A DNA stretch of 64,000 nucleotides from Paraspadella gotoi (Eukaryota; Chaetognatha). Where the stretch lies: assembly GCA_051294375.1 (NCBI GenBank), contig CM119268.1:492415-556414 (forward strand), read 5' to 3'. The position numbers were made by a program, and so were the translations under genes. Shown here one piece after another: positions 29,045 to 50,560 of this stretch. Every line of letters starts with the position of its first letter. Within the stretch, counting starts at the first letter, position 1. The notes beneath the pieces are model-generated. The model made no database searches. It saw only the letters and a program-made list of their open reading frames with translations, and was not told where the DNA came from.

Positions 29045-29193
29045 AATTTAAAGGGAAAAAGTTTTTTTAAACAACAAATTTATTTAACATGAAAATGGAC
29101 ATCTTTCGTCTTCAATGTAAGCCTTCATCAGCGCAAAATTCATTTTTATGTTAAATAAATTCGTTGTTTAAAAAAAACTTTTCTCCTTTAATT
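29045..29193. repeat. foldback repeat, 53-bp arms
   Basis: Left arm 29045-29097 is nearly the reverse complement of right arm 29141-29193, separated by a 43-bp loop. It lies about 90 bp after the gene C stop. It could be a small foldback element or an RNA hairpin in the 3' region of gene C. Confidence 0.8.
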
Positions 29194-29275
29194 TATTGTA
29201 ATGAATTTTATGAACAGAGCGACGACCTGTGGGACTCAGACTATGTGGCTCACGCCTAGACGACCGACGGGGAAA

Positions 29276-29385
29276 GGGTGAGAAAAAAAGAGAGAGAGGG
29301 AGAGAGATATAAAGAGAGAGAAAAAATAGAGAGAGAGAGGGAGAGAGATAGAGAGAGGGAGAAAGAGAGAGACAGAGAGAGAGAG
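29276..29385. repeat. (GA)n tract at the palindrome edge
   Basis: Impure GA repeat immediately before the left end of the inverted duplication (29386). Such tracts are common break or misassembly points. Confidence 0.85.
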
Positions 29386-31389
29386 CACCATTGTCTGATG
29401 TCAAACTTAGTGTCATATATAGTCAGAGGTCGTTCGATGTATTTTTGACATACGATGTCTTTCGTGACGGCCAAGTTAGAATTTCGTCCAAATTCTGAAA
29501 TGAATTACGAAGTCAGTTTAAAAACAGATGATCAACTCAACCACAAATATAACCACTAGGCCGGAACAGGTTGAAAACTTGAAGTTCTCTCAAATAAATA
29601 ATGGTTAAGTTACTGTAAGAGAATGTGAACATGAAAATAATTTTTAACCTCACCTTTGCCACAGTTTTTCCCCAACCATGACTCACCTTTGCCACAGTTA
29701 TTCCCCGCCCTCGACTCTCGCACGGCGGTTTAAGATCCAAATATTTTGACTCCATCGATGTTGTGTTGTCGTTTGACGGGTCTGATTCTCTCCAGCAGAG
29801 CCCGGCAGCGGAGGACGATGCCGAGCGAAAGGTCCAAAGTTCGAGAATAGGATGTGATTTTCTTTCGAGGGGGAAAGTGATTGTAGAGAGAATAATTCCT
29901 TTTTTTAGTTTCCAAAAGGTCACACTTCTGATTTTAACTTATTTAGAAAAGTTATGAACAAATATACCTATCTTGCTATGGTAAGGGTCTATCTTTGCTC
30001 TCGGCAGGGAAAAGAGGTAAGTAGGGCGAGGATATATAATGGTCAAAGGAAAGCAGGTCTATCAAAGGGAACAAGGGTAACATAAAAGGGCAGGAGAGGG
30101 AAGAGGGAAGGTTCGTCGGAGAACCGTGACGGGAAGTTGTGATCGGATCTCAAAGACAGATCCGGACTCGTTGAGAGGAGGAAGAAAAGACCCGGGGGAG
30201 ATACGGCCCTGGAGATACGGGGGGCAGCCTTTATCTTCACGACGAACCCTTAAACCACAAAGCATCAGTTTTAATCTAATAATTTAATATTTACTGACAC
30301 TTTGCTTTTCTTCTCAAGCCGACAAAGACTGACTGACTGGCATTGACGATGAACTGCGACGAAATTTAGGCACAATTCCTATGAATTCAAAATGAAAAAA
30401 ATAAAGTAATATAAATTAACTTAAGTTATATTAAATAAGTAGAAAAAGCCCAATTTCATTGGATTGACTCACATCGATGTATTTGAGAAGACGCGGCCAA
30501 ACCCGATCGGAGATGGAGCTGTGAAGAAAAGAAAGAAAAGTCGTGAAAGGTGAGATGTCATCACTAATAAGTCAATTAAGGTCGTAGAAAGTCATTGAGG
30601 ATAATTTCACTCGGGGTCATTGAGGAAGGGCCATCCAGATTAAGTTGCGTCGTTATAGTAAATTATCTCCTTTTTTGCAAAAACTCAATAAGGGCGCAAA
30701 TATAATTCCATAACATTCTATTCCTCTCCGTAACCTGACAAATTTCTACATTTCTTCCGTCTCCTTTTCTCCTTTCTAATTTTATTATCACAGATTCACA
30801 TTAGCCCGATTATCACATTTCCACCTCTCCTTTTAAAATTATCACACTCCTCTCTCTTCTCTTCAAAATTGTCGACCTGTTGACTTCCATCGTCGGTCGT
30901 CCCTATCAATGTCCATATGCCTCCTCCCTGGCCAACACGGCTCCAACTGAACCATGGCCAATTCCACGATGCGATGAGATTGCGAGGGCTGGTGAAAGGA
31001 CCCTGATCCTGTCTCGTCCTCTTCGTCGTCGTCGTCGTCGTTGGCGTCGTCAGCATTTTTGCTTGGTCCTCTTCTTCTTCGTCGTCGTCGTCGTTGTTGT
31101 TGTTATCGTCGCCTCCAAATGAAACAATACGAAAAAATAAAAATAAATAGAACAATTTATCCATCAATAAATTTATCAAACAATCAATCATTCAATCAAT
31201 CAATCAACAAGCAATTGAATTTCAATCATAAATCTTTCAGCGAATTTGTAAAATCCAATCATTCAATTTATCTATGAATGAACTGTCAAATTTATAACAA
31301 AAAAGAGCAATCAATCAATCGATGAATAAATCACTCAATCAATCAATCAATCACTCAAAGAATCCATCAATGAATCAATCAAAGATACT

Positions 31390-31440
<51 letters not shown>

Positions 31441-33664
31441 TTCCAACTAACCAAACAATCAATCATTAAAAAAATCTTCCAACTAATCTAACAGTTAATC
31501 ACACTATCAAACGATCAATCACACTATCAATCATTCAATCAATCAATCAATCAATCTCACCGGCGACATCCCCTCCTCCATCTGCGGTGGCGGCGACGGC
31601 GCCCTCGACGAAGGCGGCGACGCCAAGGGCGTTCCGACCGGCGTCGCAGTGGGCGTGGCGGTGGGCGTTCCCGTCGGCGTCGTCGTGGAAGACGAGGTCC
31701 GATCTGACGAAGAAGAAGAAGACGATTTCTCTTCCGGCGAAGATTCTTCTTTTCTCGGCGAAGATTTCCGGTTCGTCGGCATCGTCGTCTTCGTTCGTCG
31801 TCGTCTTCGTCGTCGGCATCGTGATTGTCAACGGCGGCGGAAGCGTCACCCTCTTGATCGTCTTCGAGGGCGAAGCGTCTCTTGACGTAGGTGGCGTCGT
31901 CATCGGCGTCGCCACCGGCGTCGCGTTTGGCGTCGTCTCGGCCGACGTTGAAGGTTCCGGCGTCGTTCCTCGTGAATCCCCGTCTTCTTCCTCTTTGGAT
32001 TTCCTCGGCGGTTCGGGCGAAGTCGTCGGCGTTGTTGTCGGCGTTGTCGTCGGCGTTGTCGTCTTCTTTGTCGGCTTGGTCGTTGTCGTCTTCGTCTTTC
32101 TTGTCGGCTTCTTTGTCGGTCTGGTCTTCTTAGTTGAGGAAGCGGAAGATGATCTGTCGCTTTGAGATCCACTCGCCATTTTCTTTGCCGACCTGGCTCT
32201 TCTAGCTGTTGTCGGTCTGGAGAAAGTTTTCGTCGTTGACTCGTTGGAGGATTTATTTTTCATATTTGTCGGTTTAGATTTGGTTTTGTCAACAAAGGAG
32301 AAGCGGATAAGTCGCTGCGGGAATTATCCTCAGTCAACTTTGCTGTTAATTTGGATGTTGTCTTTATTGCTTTGGTCTTTATTGTTGATGTCATTGGATC
32401 GGGTGTTAAAGAGGTTGTCCTAGTCATCGATGTCGGCTTCTTAGTCGTTGATTGTGTCGTCTTGGTCGGCGTTGGTGTTGTCGGCTTCGAAGTCGGTTTT
32501 GGTCCTTGAAGGGGAGACCGACACTTTCTCCCACGAATCGAGTCAATGAGACGAGAAGCGAATGGACGAGCGTCCACCTCGCTGGAAAATAACAGATGGT
32601 TAGTGTAAAGGAAGGATAGTGAATTTATAGTAGCATAAAAAAGTGAATAGAAGAGAATAGCTGATTATAAAAGTTAATTTTTTAATAAATAACTCTTTAG
32701 TAGTATTTGAAACAATTTAAACAAACCTTTTTCCTTAACTTTTCCTCCTTCTCCTCCCCCTTCCTCTTGTTTTATTTCTTTCTTTTTCCATCTTCTCCTT
32801 TTTTCTTTCTCTTCTCCTTCTCCTCTTCCTCCTTCTCCTCTTATTCTCTCTTTAGGTTTCTTCTCTCCTTCTTTAGATTTCTCCTCTCCTTCTTTAGATT
32901 TCTTCTCTCCTTCTTTAGATTTCTTCTCTCCTTCTTTAGATTTTCCTTTCTCTCCTTCTTTAGATTTCTTCTCTCCTTCTTCCTTCCTCTTCTTGTTATT
33001 GTCGTCTCCCTTTCCCCTCCGATTGCTGTTGTTGTTGTTGTCGTTGTCGTTGTTGTTGTTGTCATTGAGATCGGCCAAAAAAGGCCCGACGACGAAAATT
33101 CTGTTCATCTTCCTCCTCTCCTCCTCTTCCTCCTTCCTCCTTCTCCTCTACAATTCCTGTCGAAAGCCATCTCCCTCTTTACTTTTCTCTTCATCTCTCT
33201 CTTCGTCAGATCTTCCTCTTCCTCATTCTTCTTCCCTCTCTCTTCTCTTCCTCCTTCTCTTTCCTCATTCCCGCTCCGACGACAACCCTCTATAAAAGCC
33301 TTGGCTCTCTCATCTCTCTTTCCATCTCTTCCTCCGTCAAATCATCTTCTTCTTCCTCCTTCATCTTCATCTTCTTTCTTTTTTCCTCTTCTTCCTCCTC
33401 CTCCTCCTCCTCCTCCTCCTCTCCCTCTCCTTCTTCCTCTTCTTCCTCCTCTTCTTCCTCCTTCACGACGAAAAAAGTTCTCCACAACGAATTTGACGAG
33501 ATTGAGACACGAAGTCACTTTGTAGTCGACGACGAATTTCACTCGGTCGTCGAAGCGTCCAAGGTTGTAGGCTCTTCAAGATAAGGGTAAGTGAAAGGTA
33601 AGAAATGGTAAGTTTAAACGTTTATAACAATTGTTAATCTGTGAAGCCATCAGTTATAACAACA

Positions 33665-33900
33665 AGGCCATGTGATTAAGGCATTAAGTGGGCTGAAGAC
33701 TGGTAACAACCGTCTCTTCTGTGCCCACTCGGCTTCAATTGGGAAATGGAGATAGATCCTGGCTTGAAGATTTTTACAAGCCGTCAAGGCGGTTTATGGC
33801 CATCCTCACGCTTCCCGCTGGGTCCTTTGGGGATCGATCTCGGGAACCAAATGGTCATGAGCTGATTGCTTTACTCAATGCGCAACAGGGTCACAAAAGC
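33665..33900 (-). repeat. tRNA-derived SINE family 1 (left arm)
   Basis: Mirror of 40320-40555, so both arms were copied after this SINE inserted. Confidence 0.72.
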
Positions 33901-34559
33901 AGAACAGATGGCTAAATAATTTACAGACATTAATTCAGGACCCCATTCAATATAAAAATTGAGTACTTGGTTTATTTTAGTTAGGAAAAGCACAGAAAAA
34001 TTGTTTGATGAATGAAATCTTAACAAACCCTACAAATTTTTGACCTGGGACAAATTTCGCTCTTGTCCAAATCCAAGGAGAGATGAATTCTCTTCATGAT
34101 GTTGTTAAGTCCTTCTTTGCTGCTGAAAGACCCGCCTCTCTGCGCGTAGTGGTTCCAATAACTCTCGGGCCACAATTGCATTAGTTGGTGAATGGGTCCG
34201 CCGTTGCCGCCGTCCAGAATAAGTTGGGAACGAGGGGACGAATCTGCTCGGGTACTTGGATCACCTGAGAAGGTAGGGCATGGCAGGGCATGGCCGGGCA
34301 AGGTAGGGCATGGCATTGCCTTGTTAGGAGTGATTGATTGAGTCACTACATAATTTAACATTTGATCGATAACTGGAACAATTGGACCGTGTATGAATTT
34401 TTTTTGATGATTTGATTGAATTGATTGGTTGATTGACTGCTTTTTTCATTGCCTCCGAGTTTTTTTTTAATTGATAATTTAATTACTTGATTTGATTTGA
34501 TTAATTGATACAGTGATTGAAGAATTGATTGATTGAATGACTGATTGATCGATGGTTTT

Positions 34560-34657
34560 TCTCTCCCCTTTTCCGCCTCACCTCATTCCTGATTTATTGA
34601 TTGATTGATTGATTGATCGATTGATTTCTCTCCCCTTTTTCCGCCTCACCTCATTCC

Positions 34658-34693
<36 letters not shown>

Positions 34694-34887
34694 CGATTGA
34701 TTTCTCTCCCCTTTTTCCGCCTCACCTCATTCCTGATTTATTGATTGATTGATTGATTGATGATTGATCGATTGATTTCTCTCTCCCTTTTCCGCCTCAC
34801 CTCATTCCTGATTTATTGATTGATTGATTGATTGAATGACTGATTGATCGATTGATTTCTTTCCCCTTTTCCGCCTCACCTCATTCC

Positions 34888-34924
<37 letters not shown>

Positions 34925-35045
34925 GACTGATTGATGGATTGATTTCTCTCCCCTTTTCCGCCTCACCTCATTCCTGATTTATTGATTGATTGATTGATTG
35001 ATAGGCTGATTGATGGATTGATTTCTCTCCCCTTTTCCGCCTCAC
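34560..35045 (-). repeat. about 75-bp minisatellite (left-arm mirror)
   Basis: Reverse-complement of the array at 39093-39690. Units repeat the exon 3 donor GAATGAG/GTGAGGCGG followed by CAATCAATC runs. Confidence 0.9.
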
Positions 35046-35755
35046 CTCATTCCTATATCTCTCCCGCACCAAGATAAGTCTTTTCTCTCTCGGTCCGACC
35101 TTCGCCTTTTCAACTTCCGTCAACTTCGGCGGAGGAGCAGCGGGGTTCGCGGTCGTCGCCACTTTGCCTGAAATGTTGTAGAATCGGGCGACGCGGAGAC
35201 ACGCCTCTACCTGGGAGGAGGAGGAGGAGGAGGGGAGTTGGGAAAAATTGGCTTCACCTGAGAGGAGGAGGAGAGTTAAAACTAATAGCTATCCCTGGAG
35301 GAGGAGGGATTCTCGCTGGCAGGAGGAAGAAAAGTAAGAGAAGGGCAATGTGAGTGGAGAAAATAAAGAGGCGTGGCTGCACCTGGAAGGAGGAGGGAAA
35401 TAAGGACAAATGGCTATATCTGGGAGGAGGAGGGAAAGTAGAGACACAGAGCAGTTAACGAAACCCGTTCTACTAAATAATAACGCGTATATCCAAATAT
35501 AACCCACATAATTTAAACAAATTTTTAACCCAGCTCCCTTTGCCCAAGCTAAACTACAAACCTTACAGGGTCTGACTCAGCTTGGCTCTCCCTAGACCCA
35601 GCTTGCCAATATCTCATTCGACCCTACCTGTCGATTCACATCCTCCCAATGAGTCGCCGTGACGATCTTCTCCACCAACCTCGACGTCTCATCGCTGCTC
35701 GGATCAAGTAGTAACCGTTGCCTCCGAGGAGACAGACTTTCCCTTTTTCAGATGC

Positions 35756-35841
<86 letters not shown>

Positions 35842-36385
35842 GTCATCATCATCATCATCATCATCATCAGGGGTTAAATTCCAGCCCGGTTCCTGCTCTT
35901 AGAAAAGCGGGGCGTAGGCGACTAACCAAGCTGAGGACTCATTCCATGGCTGCTAGAGAGGGTTGAAGTAAGTAACTGAAGTCATCCTTAGCTTATTTTA
36001 GCGCTTCATCCACACACAAATTCATTTAGAGCTTCATCCACACACAAATTCATTTAGAGCTTCATCCACACAACAAATTAGCGCTTCACCACACACATTC
36101 CTGTTATTTTGGGGCGGATAAGCCTTTTGAGTGGCAGGAGGCCGTCACTGAGGGGACGCCCCCCTTCTATCGCAAGCAATTACGACGTTATCCATTTCTC
36201 TTTATCCGTTAAATTCAGCGAATCTTCCCGCCTGATTGTTTCTAACTGTTTCCACCTTTTCTCTCTCGCCTGGCACCGCGCCCTTTGCCTGGTTCCTGTT
36301 CTCCTTATTTGCCTGGTTCCCCCTCTCGCTTTTTTTCTTTCTTTCTTCTTAGCCTCTTTTCTCTCTTTTCATCCCTGGCCTTTTT

Positions 36386-36605
36386 CCCATTGCTGGCCTT
36401 TGTTTCCATCCCTGGCCTTTTTCCCATCCCTGGCCCTTTTCCCATCCCTGGTCTTTTTCCCATCCCTGGCCTTTTTCCCATCCCTGGCCTTTTTCCCATC
36501 CCTGGCCTTTTTCCCATCCCTGGCCTTTTTTCCATTCCTGGCTTTTTTCCCATCCCTGGCCTTTTTTCCCATCCCTGGCCTTTTTTCATTCCTGGCCTTT
36601 TTCCC
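36386..36605. repeat. 19-bp CCATCCCTGGCCTTTTTC minisatellite (left arm)
   Basis: More than ten near-identical units. The mirror at 37624-37770 has fewer copies, so copy number differs between arms. Long open frames on both strands are repeat artefacts. Confidence 0.9.
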
Positions 36606-37036
36606 CATCACGGCCCCTTTGCCTGTCTCGCGATGTCCATCGCGCGACGAACTCGTTGCAGTTGACGAGTGTATCAACGTTGCATTCTGGCAGAGGAGGA
36701 AGAATTCTCGTGTAGCTGAAATGAGGAGGAGGAGGAGGGGAGGGGGAAGTGGAGGGGGAAGAGGAGAGGGAAGGAGGAGGAGAGAGAAGGGGGAGGGGGA
36801 GGAGTAGGAAGATAAAGAGGAGATGGAGTGGGGGAGGAGGAGGAGGAAAAGGAGGAGGAGGGGAGTAAAGAGATGACTTTCTATTAAAGTGGAAAAGGAA
36901 AACGTTACCTCTCTTTCTCTCTGTCTGTCTATTTCTCTCTTCCTCTCTTCTCTGTCTCTATCCCTCCCTTTCTCTCTCTCTCTCTTTCTCTTTATTTCTT
37001 TCTCTCTTTCTCTCTCTCTCTATCTATCTCATTCTT

Positions 37037-37077
<41 letters not shown>

Positions 37078-37112
37078 CTTTCTCTTTCTCCCTCTCTCTC
37101 TGTCTCTCTCTT

Positions 37113-37146
<34 letters not shown>

Positions 37147-37175
37147 TCTGTCTTTCTCTTTCTCTGTCTTTCTGT

Positions 37176-37219
<44 letters not shown>

Positions 37220-37246
37220 TTTCTCTCTCTATTTGTATTTCTTTTT

Positions 37247-37271
37247 NNNNNNNNNNNNNNNNNNNNNNNNN
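37247..37271. other. assembly gap, 25 N
   Basis: The only unknown bases in the window, in the middle of the inverted duplication. The round size suggests a placeholder rather than a measured gap. Confidence 0.98.
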
Positions 37272-37330
37272 ATAGAGACAGAGAAAGAGAGGAAGAGAGA
37301 AATAGACAGACAGAGAGAAAGAGAGGTAAC
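37272..37330. repeat. GA tract at start of right arm
   Basis: First bases after the gap. They are the reverse complement of about 36905-36961, which fixes where the right arm begins relative to the left. Confidence 0.8.
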
Positions 37331-37515
37331 GTTTTCCTTTTCCACTTTAATAGAAAGTCATCTCTTTACTCCCCTCCTCCTCCTTTTCCTCCTCCTCCTC
37401 CCCCACTCCATCTCCTCTTTATCTTCCTACTCCTCCCCTCCCCCTTCTCCTCCTCCTCCTTCCCTCTCCTCTTCCCCTCCACTTCCCCTCCCCCTCCTCC
37501 TCCTCCTCATTTCAG

Positions 37516-47307
<9,792 letters not shown>

Positions 47308-47351
47308 AGAACAAAAATTAGTTTTTGATCATTAAATCTCGATTAAGTTTA

Positions 47352-47357
47352 AATAAA
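47352..47357 (+). promoter_or_regulatory. candidate polyadenylation signal of gene E
   Basis: AATAAA 45 bp after the final stop of gene E. Confidence 0.35.
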
Positions 47358-47519
47358 AGTGATATAAGAAATATAGTAATAAAAAATGAATAATTTAATG
47401 AAAATAGTTCCGTGAATTAGAATGAAAATGATAATCAATAAATGAATGAATGAATGAATGAATGAATGAATGAATGAATGAATGAATGAATGATGGAACG
47501 ATTAAAGTAACGAACTAAC

Positions 47520-47695
47520 GAAATAAACCAACCGTTCATCGGTGGCCATTGGCGCAGGAGGCAAGTCATTTGCCTCCCAACCCAAAGGTCCCGGGCTCTA
47601 CCCCGCTGGCCGACTCTCAGTTAAGAGGGACCGGGCCCTTAACCCGCCGGTAACATCGTGTTACAGCCTGGTACTAAGCTCAGGGACTGATTAAA
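47520..47695 (+). repeat. tRNA-derived SINE family 2
   Basis: Third copy of the family seen at 21840 and 24537, with CCAACCGTTCATCGGTGGCC and a B-box-like GGTCCCGGGCTCTACCCC. Confidence 0.72.
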
Positions 47696-48071
47696 AAGTG
47701 ATTATACTCATCGGGATTGTAGCTAACTCACTACATTTAAATTGTCTTTTCCGAGCTCGACGCATTCGCCTACTCCAACTGACATTAATCATTCGTAAAA
47801 ATAACCCGAATTAACATAAGCATTAAACCGGTGTTACAGCTCAAGTCTGTGAAGGTCACATCTTTTGCCTCACGTAGTTCACCGTTGCCAATAGTCAGGC
47901 CCGCATCGAGCATATTCCGACAAAAGGTGTCGTCTCTCACCCCAGACTAAAAAAAATTTCAAAAGTAATTCCTTGATTTTTTAATTTGAGTCAGAAAAAA
48001 ACACACGTCATGAGTTCTAGAATATTCTTTGTCTTTGACTCATCCACACTCTCTCTTTCTCTCTTTCTCTC

Positions 48072-48119
<48 letters not shown>

Positions 48120-49288
48120 GGACCTTCGATGTACAAATTCCTCTTCAGCGAACTTCTGCCAGAAGAGACGAAAATAGATTGGGATGATGGACAACTTAGG
48201 ATGATGGACAAGTTAGGACAACTTCGTGATTGGAATGATGGACAACTTAGTAGATCTTGTTGCGACGAAAACTACGAAGAAGACATTTCCAACTTTAAAT
48301 TCTTCAAAATTCAAATTTCGTCTGCATCGTCAAAGTCAACTCTTTCATTCTTCAATGGGAACAAATCCCAGTAACAGGCCATCCCAGGCCAACAGGCCAA
48401 CAGGCCAACGGGCCAGGCAACAAATCCCAGCAACAGGCATGGACTATTTGCTGAGTTGACCAAAAAGATATCATCTCATTCTCCCTCTAGTGAATTCAAG
48501 CATCTCATTCTCGTCGGATGGAGTTTTGAAGGGAAACTCTATTTTTAGGGAAGACTCGGCCCAAAAGGACTTTAAAACCAGGAATGTTTTACGATAATCA
48601 GTTGATTCAATTCGATCCAGAGACTAATAGGTTCTTTTATTTCTCAATGTAAGAGATGAATATTTAATATGATCTTAAATAAGATTGAATTTCTCAATCT
48701 CATTTACATATTTTAGTATTAAATCTAAATGAGTTCATTTTCATTTTGGATTTCATATTAGTTTTTTTTTCCTTTTTTCCAATAGTAATTAAATGAAAAA
48801 GTTTATATTCATGACGTTTTTTCACATTTTGAACATGAAAAGTCAAAGTTGGTCGTCATTGAGATTCGGTCTTCCTGCCTCCATTTGCCCCAACACCCTG
48901 TCCCCAATCTTCGCCTCTCTAATACTTCTCGTTTGGCTGAAGGTTGGTGGACATGAGGCGGTGTGAATATACCGCCACACAGGTCAGTTAGTCATTGGAG
49001 TGGTCTACAGATAATTAGTATAAGCATCAGCAGAGAAATTAAATAATACGATGAAAGTGATAAACATTGATGATAATGATAAATATTGATGATAGTGATA
49101 AATATTTATCGCAGAAACGCATCGGGGAAATCCTGATTCTTAAATCGAATTTTCTGAAATTTTGAAAAAATAAATTTTTGAAAACTTGGGAAAAAAGGTT
49201 TTTGAATTACTTTTACAATAATTGAAATAAAAGTGTTAAACAAAATAGCAAAACCTCAAAAATCGGGATTACGTAGAGACGTGGAAAA

Positions 49289-49319
<31 letters not shown>

Positions 49320-49588
49320 TAAGATGATTATGATGAAGAGAATGATGAAGATGATTAAGATGATGAAGATGTGGAAGTTGATGATGTTGATGTTGATGAT
49401 GATGATGATGATGACGATGATGTGAGTCAAGATAACCTCTATCTACAGTCAACTCTTTCCAAATATTTAAATTTCTTAAATTTAAATTTAAAAAAATATG
49501 GCAAAGAATCAAAGTTTACAATTTCGTCTCAAACTTTTTATCTTTCAATTTTCTTTTTTAATTTTTTTTTCATCGAATTTGAAATGAG

Positions 49589-50495
49589 ATGAATCGCGGA
49601 GGCGAATCGCCCACCGACGACGATGGAGAGAGAGATGAAACGGGAGAGAGAGCGAGACGGGTAAGTGTCAAAATCTCGCTCTCTATAAATTGGTTAAGTT
49701 AATTTGTTATTGCCCACTCGTCCAACAGTTCGCTAGTGTTTTAAATAAGGATTGTATTAAATATTTCCCATTGATTGATATGAACACATTTCATATAAAT
49801 CAAGCTCTTATATCATTCAATCGCTGAACATTCATCAATAAATAAACATTAAAATCAATCAATCAATTATTTAACGCAATTATTCCATCTTTAAATTATT
49901 TAATCAGATAATTACGTCAATCAATCAAAACTAGATAATTGTAGCTCGCGGCATCGTCATCGCACCGCTGCCACCACATTTAAGAAAAAACTCATGGATT
50001 TCTTGGATGAAATCAAAACGAGATTTATTCTGAGAATAATAGTGAGACGGTGAGACACACGTGGGAGTCCAGATCAATTCTACTTAAACTAAGGAAAGCT
50101 AAGTCTATTTATATCTGAAGAAGAGTATCAGAGGCAAGAGTTGTTTTGACAGTTCCATTGATTCTTCAAGCTGATTGGTCGATGCCATTTTCTCCTCGAC
50201 CAATCATAATCCTGTAATTCCGATTCTGCGGATTTTACCCGATCCTCCAATTCGATTTGGATTTTGATTCTGATTTATATTTGATTTCACTTCAGGTAAG
50301 GCAACTGCGACGCAATATATTAATAAATCAAATCACTTCAGGTCGAGACAAAGGACAAAGGAGCTGGCAACGACTCCAGCAAGGCTCTCGTGGCCCTGGC
50401 TCCTACGCCGACTCCACCAAAGTTTCGCGAATGCTCGGTCGACTACGCAATTCCGCTACAGCGACTGCGTCGCGCTATGAGGATAGCGAAAGAGG

Positions 50496-50560
<65 letters not shown>

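Larger units (their letters stand above)
29389..36715 (-). pseudogene. TTLL3/8-like gene, 5' half only, frame-shifted (gene D)
   Basis: Mirror copy of the first ten exons of gene E. Exon positions: 36715-36623, 35755-35628, 35210-35046, 34264-34045, 33573-32727, 32581-31561, 31112-30877, 30518-30473, 29927-29687 and 29494-29389. Against gene E it has one-base losses in exon 1 (GACTACAC to GATACAC), exon 2 (GGTTGGGTGG to GGTTGGTGG), exon 4 (CGGCCGG to CGGCGG), exon 8, exon 9 (two) and exon 10, plus several indels in exon 6. Nearly every exon is therefore out of frame. The sequence then leaves homology right after the exon 10 donor, so the ATP-grasp C-terminal exons (WWYN, NSFEL, INASP) are absent. 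It is either a dead inverted duplicate or uncorrected reads of gene E placed backwards; it cannot encode an active ligase. Confidence 0.85.
47308..49588. other. intergenic E-F: repeats, no supported gene
   Basis: Holds an (AATG)n tract (about 47426-47492), a family 2 SINE (47520-47695), a (CT)n tract (48040-48118), short CAGGCCAACAGGCCAACAGG repeats (about 48376-48425) and a GAT-rich stretch (49285-49430). An 81-codon frame at 48129-48374 has no recognisable content and overlaps short repeats; I do not call it a gene. Confidence 0.6.

Noticed and set aside
31587-32165. Val/Gly-rich plus-strand frame
   Set aside because: Antisense to the mirror copy of the Thr-rich exon (gene D).
34560-35050. 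Regularly spaced repeats resembling a CRISPR array
   Set aside because: Units are contiguous tandem copies with microsatellite spacers in a eukaryotic intron. There are no unique spacers and no cas genes.
36109-36807. 232-codon frame with Phe-Pro-Ser-Leu-Ala repeats
   Set aside because: Reads a 19-bp minisatellite inside an intron. The real exon there is on the minus strand.
48129-48374. 81-codon frame beginning MYKFLFSELLPEE
   Set aside because: Overlaps short repeats, has no matching neighbour in the array and no splice logic. Left as intergenic.
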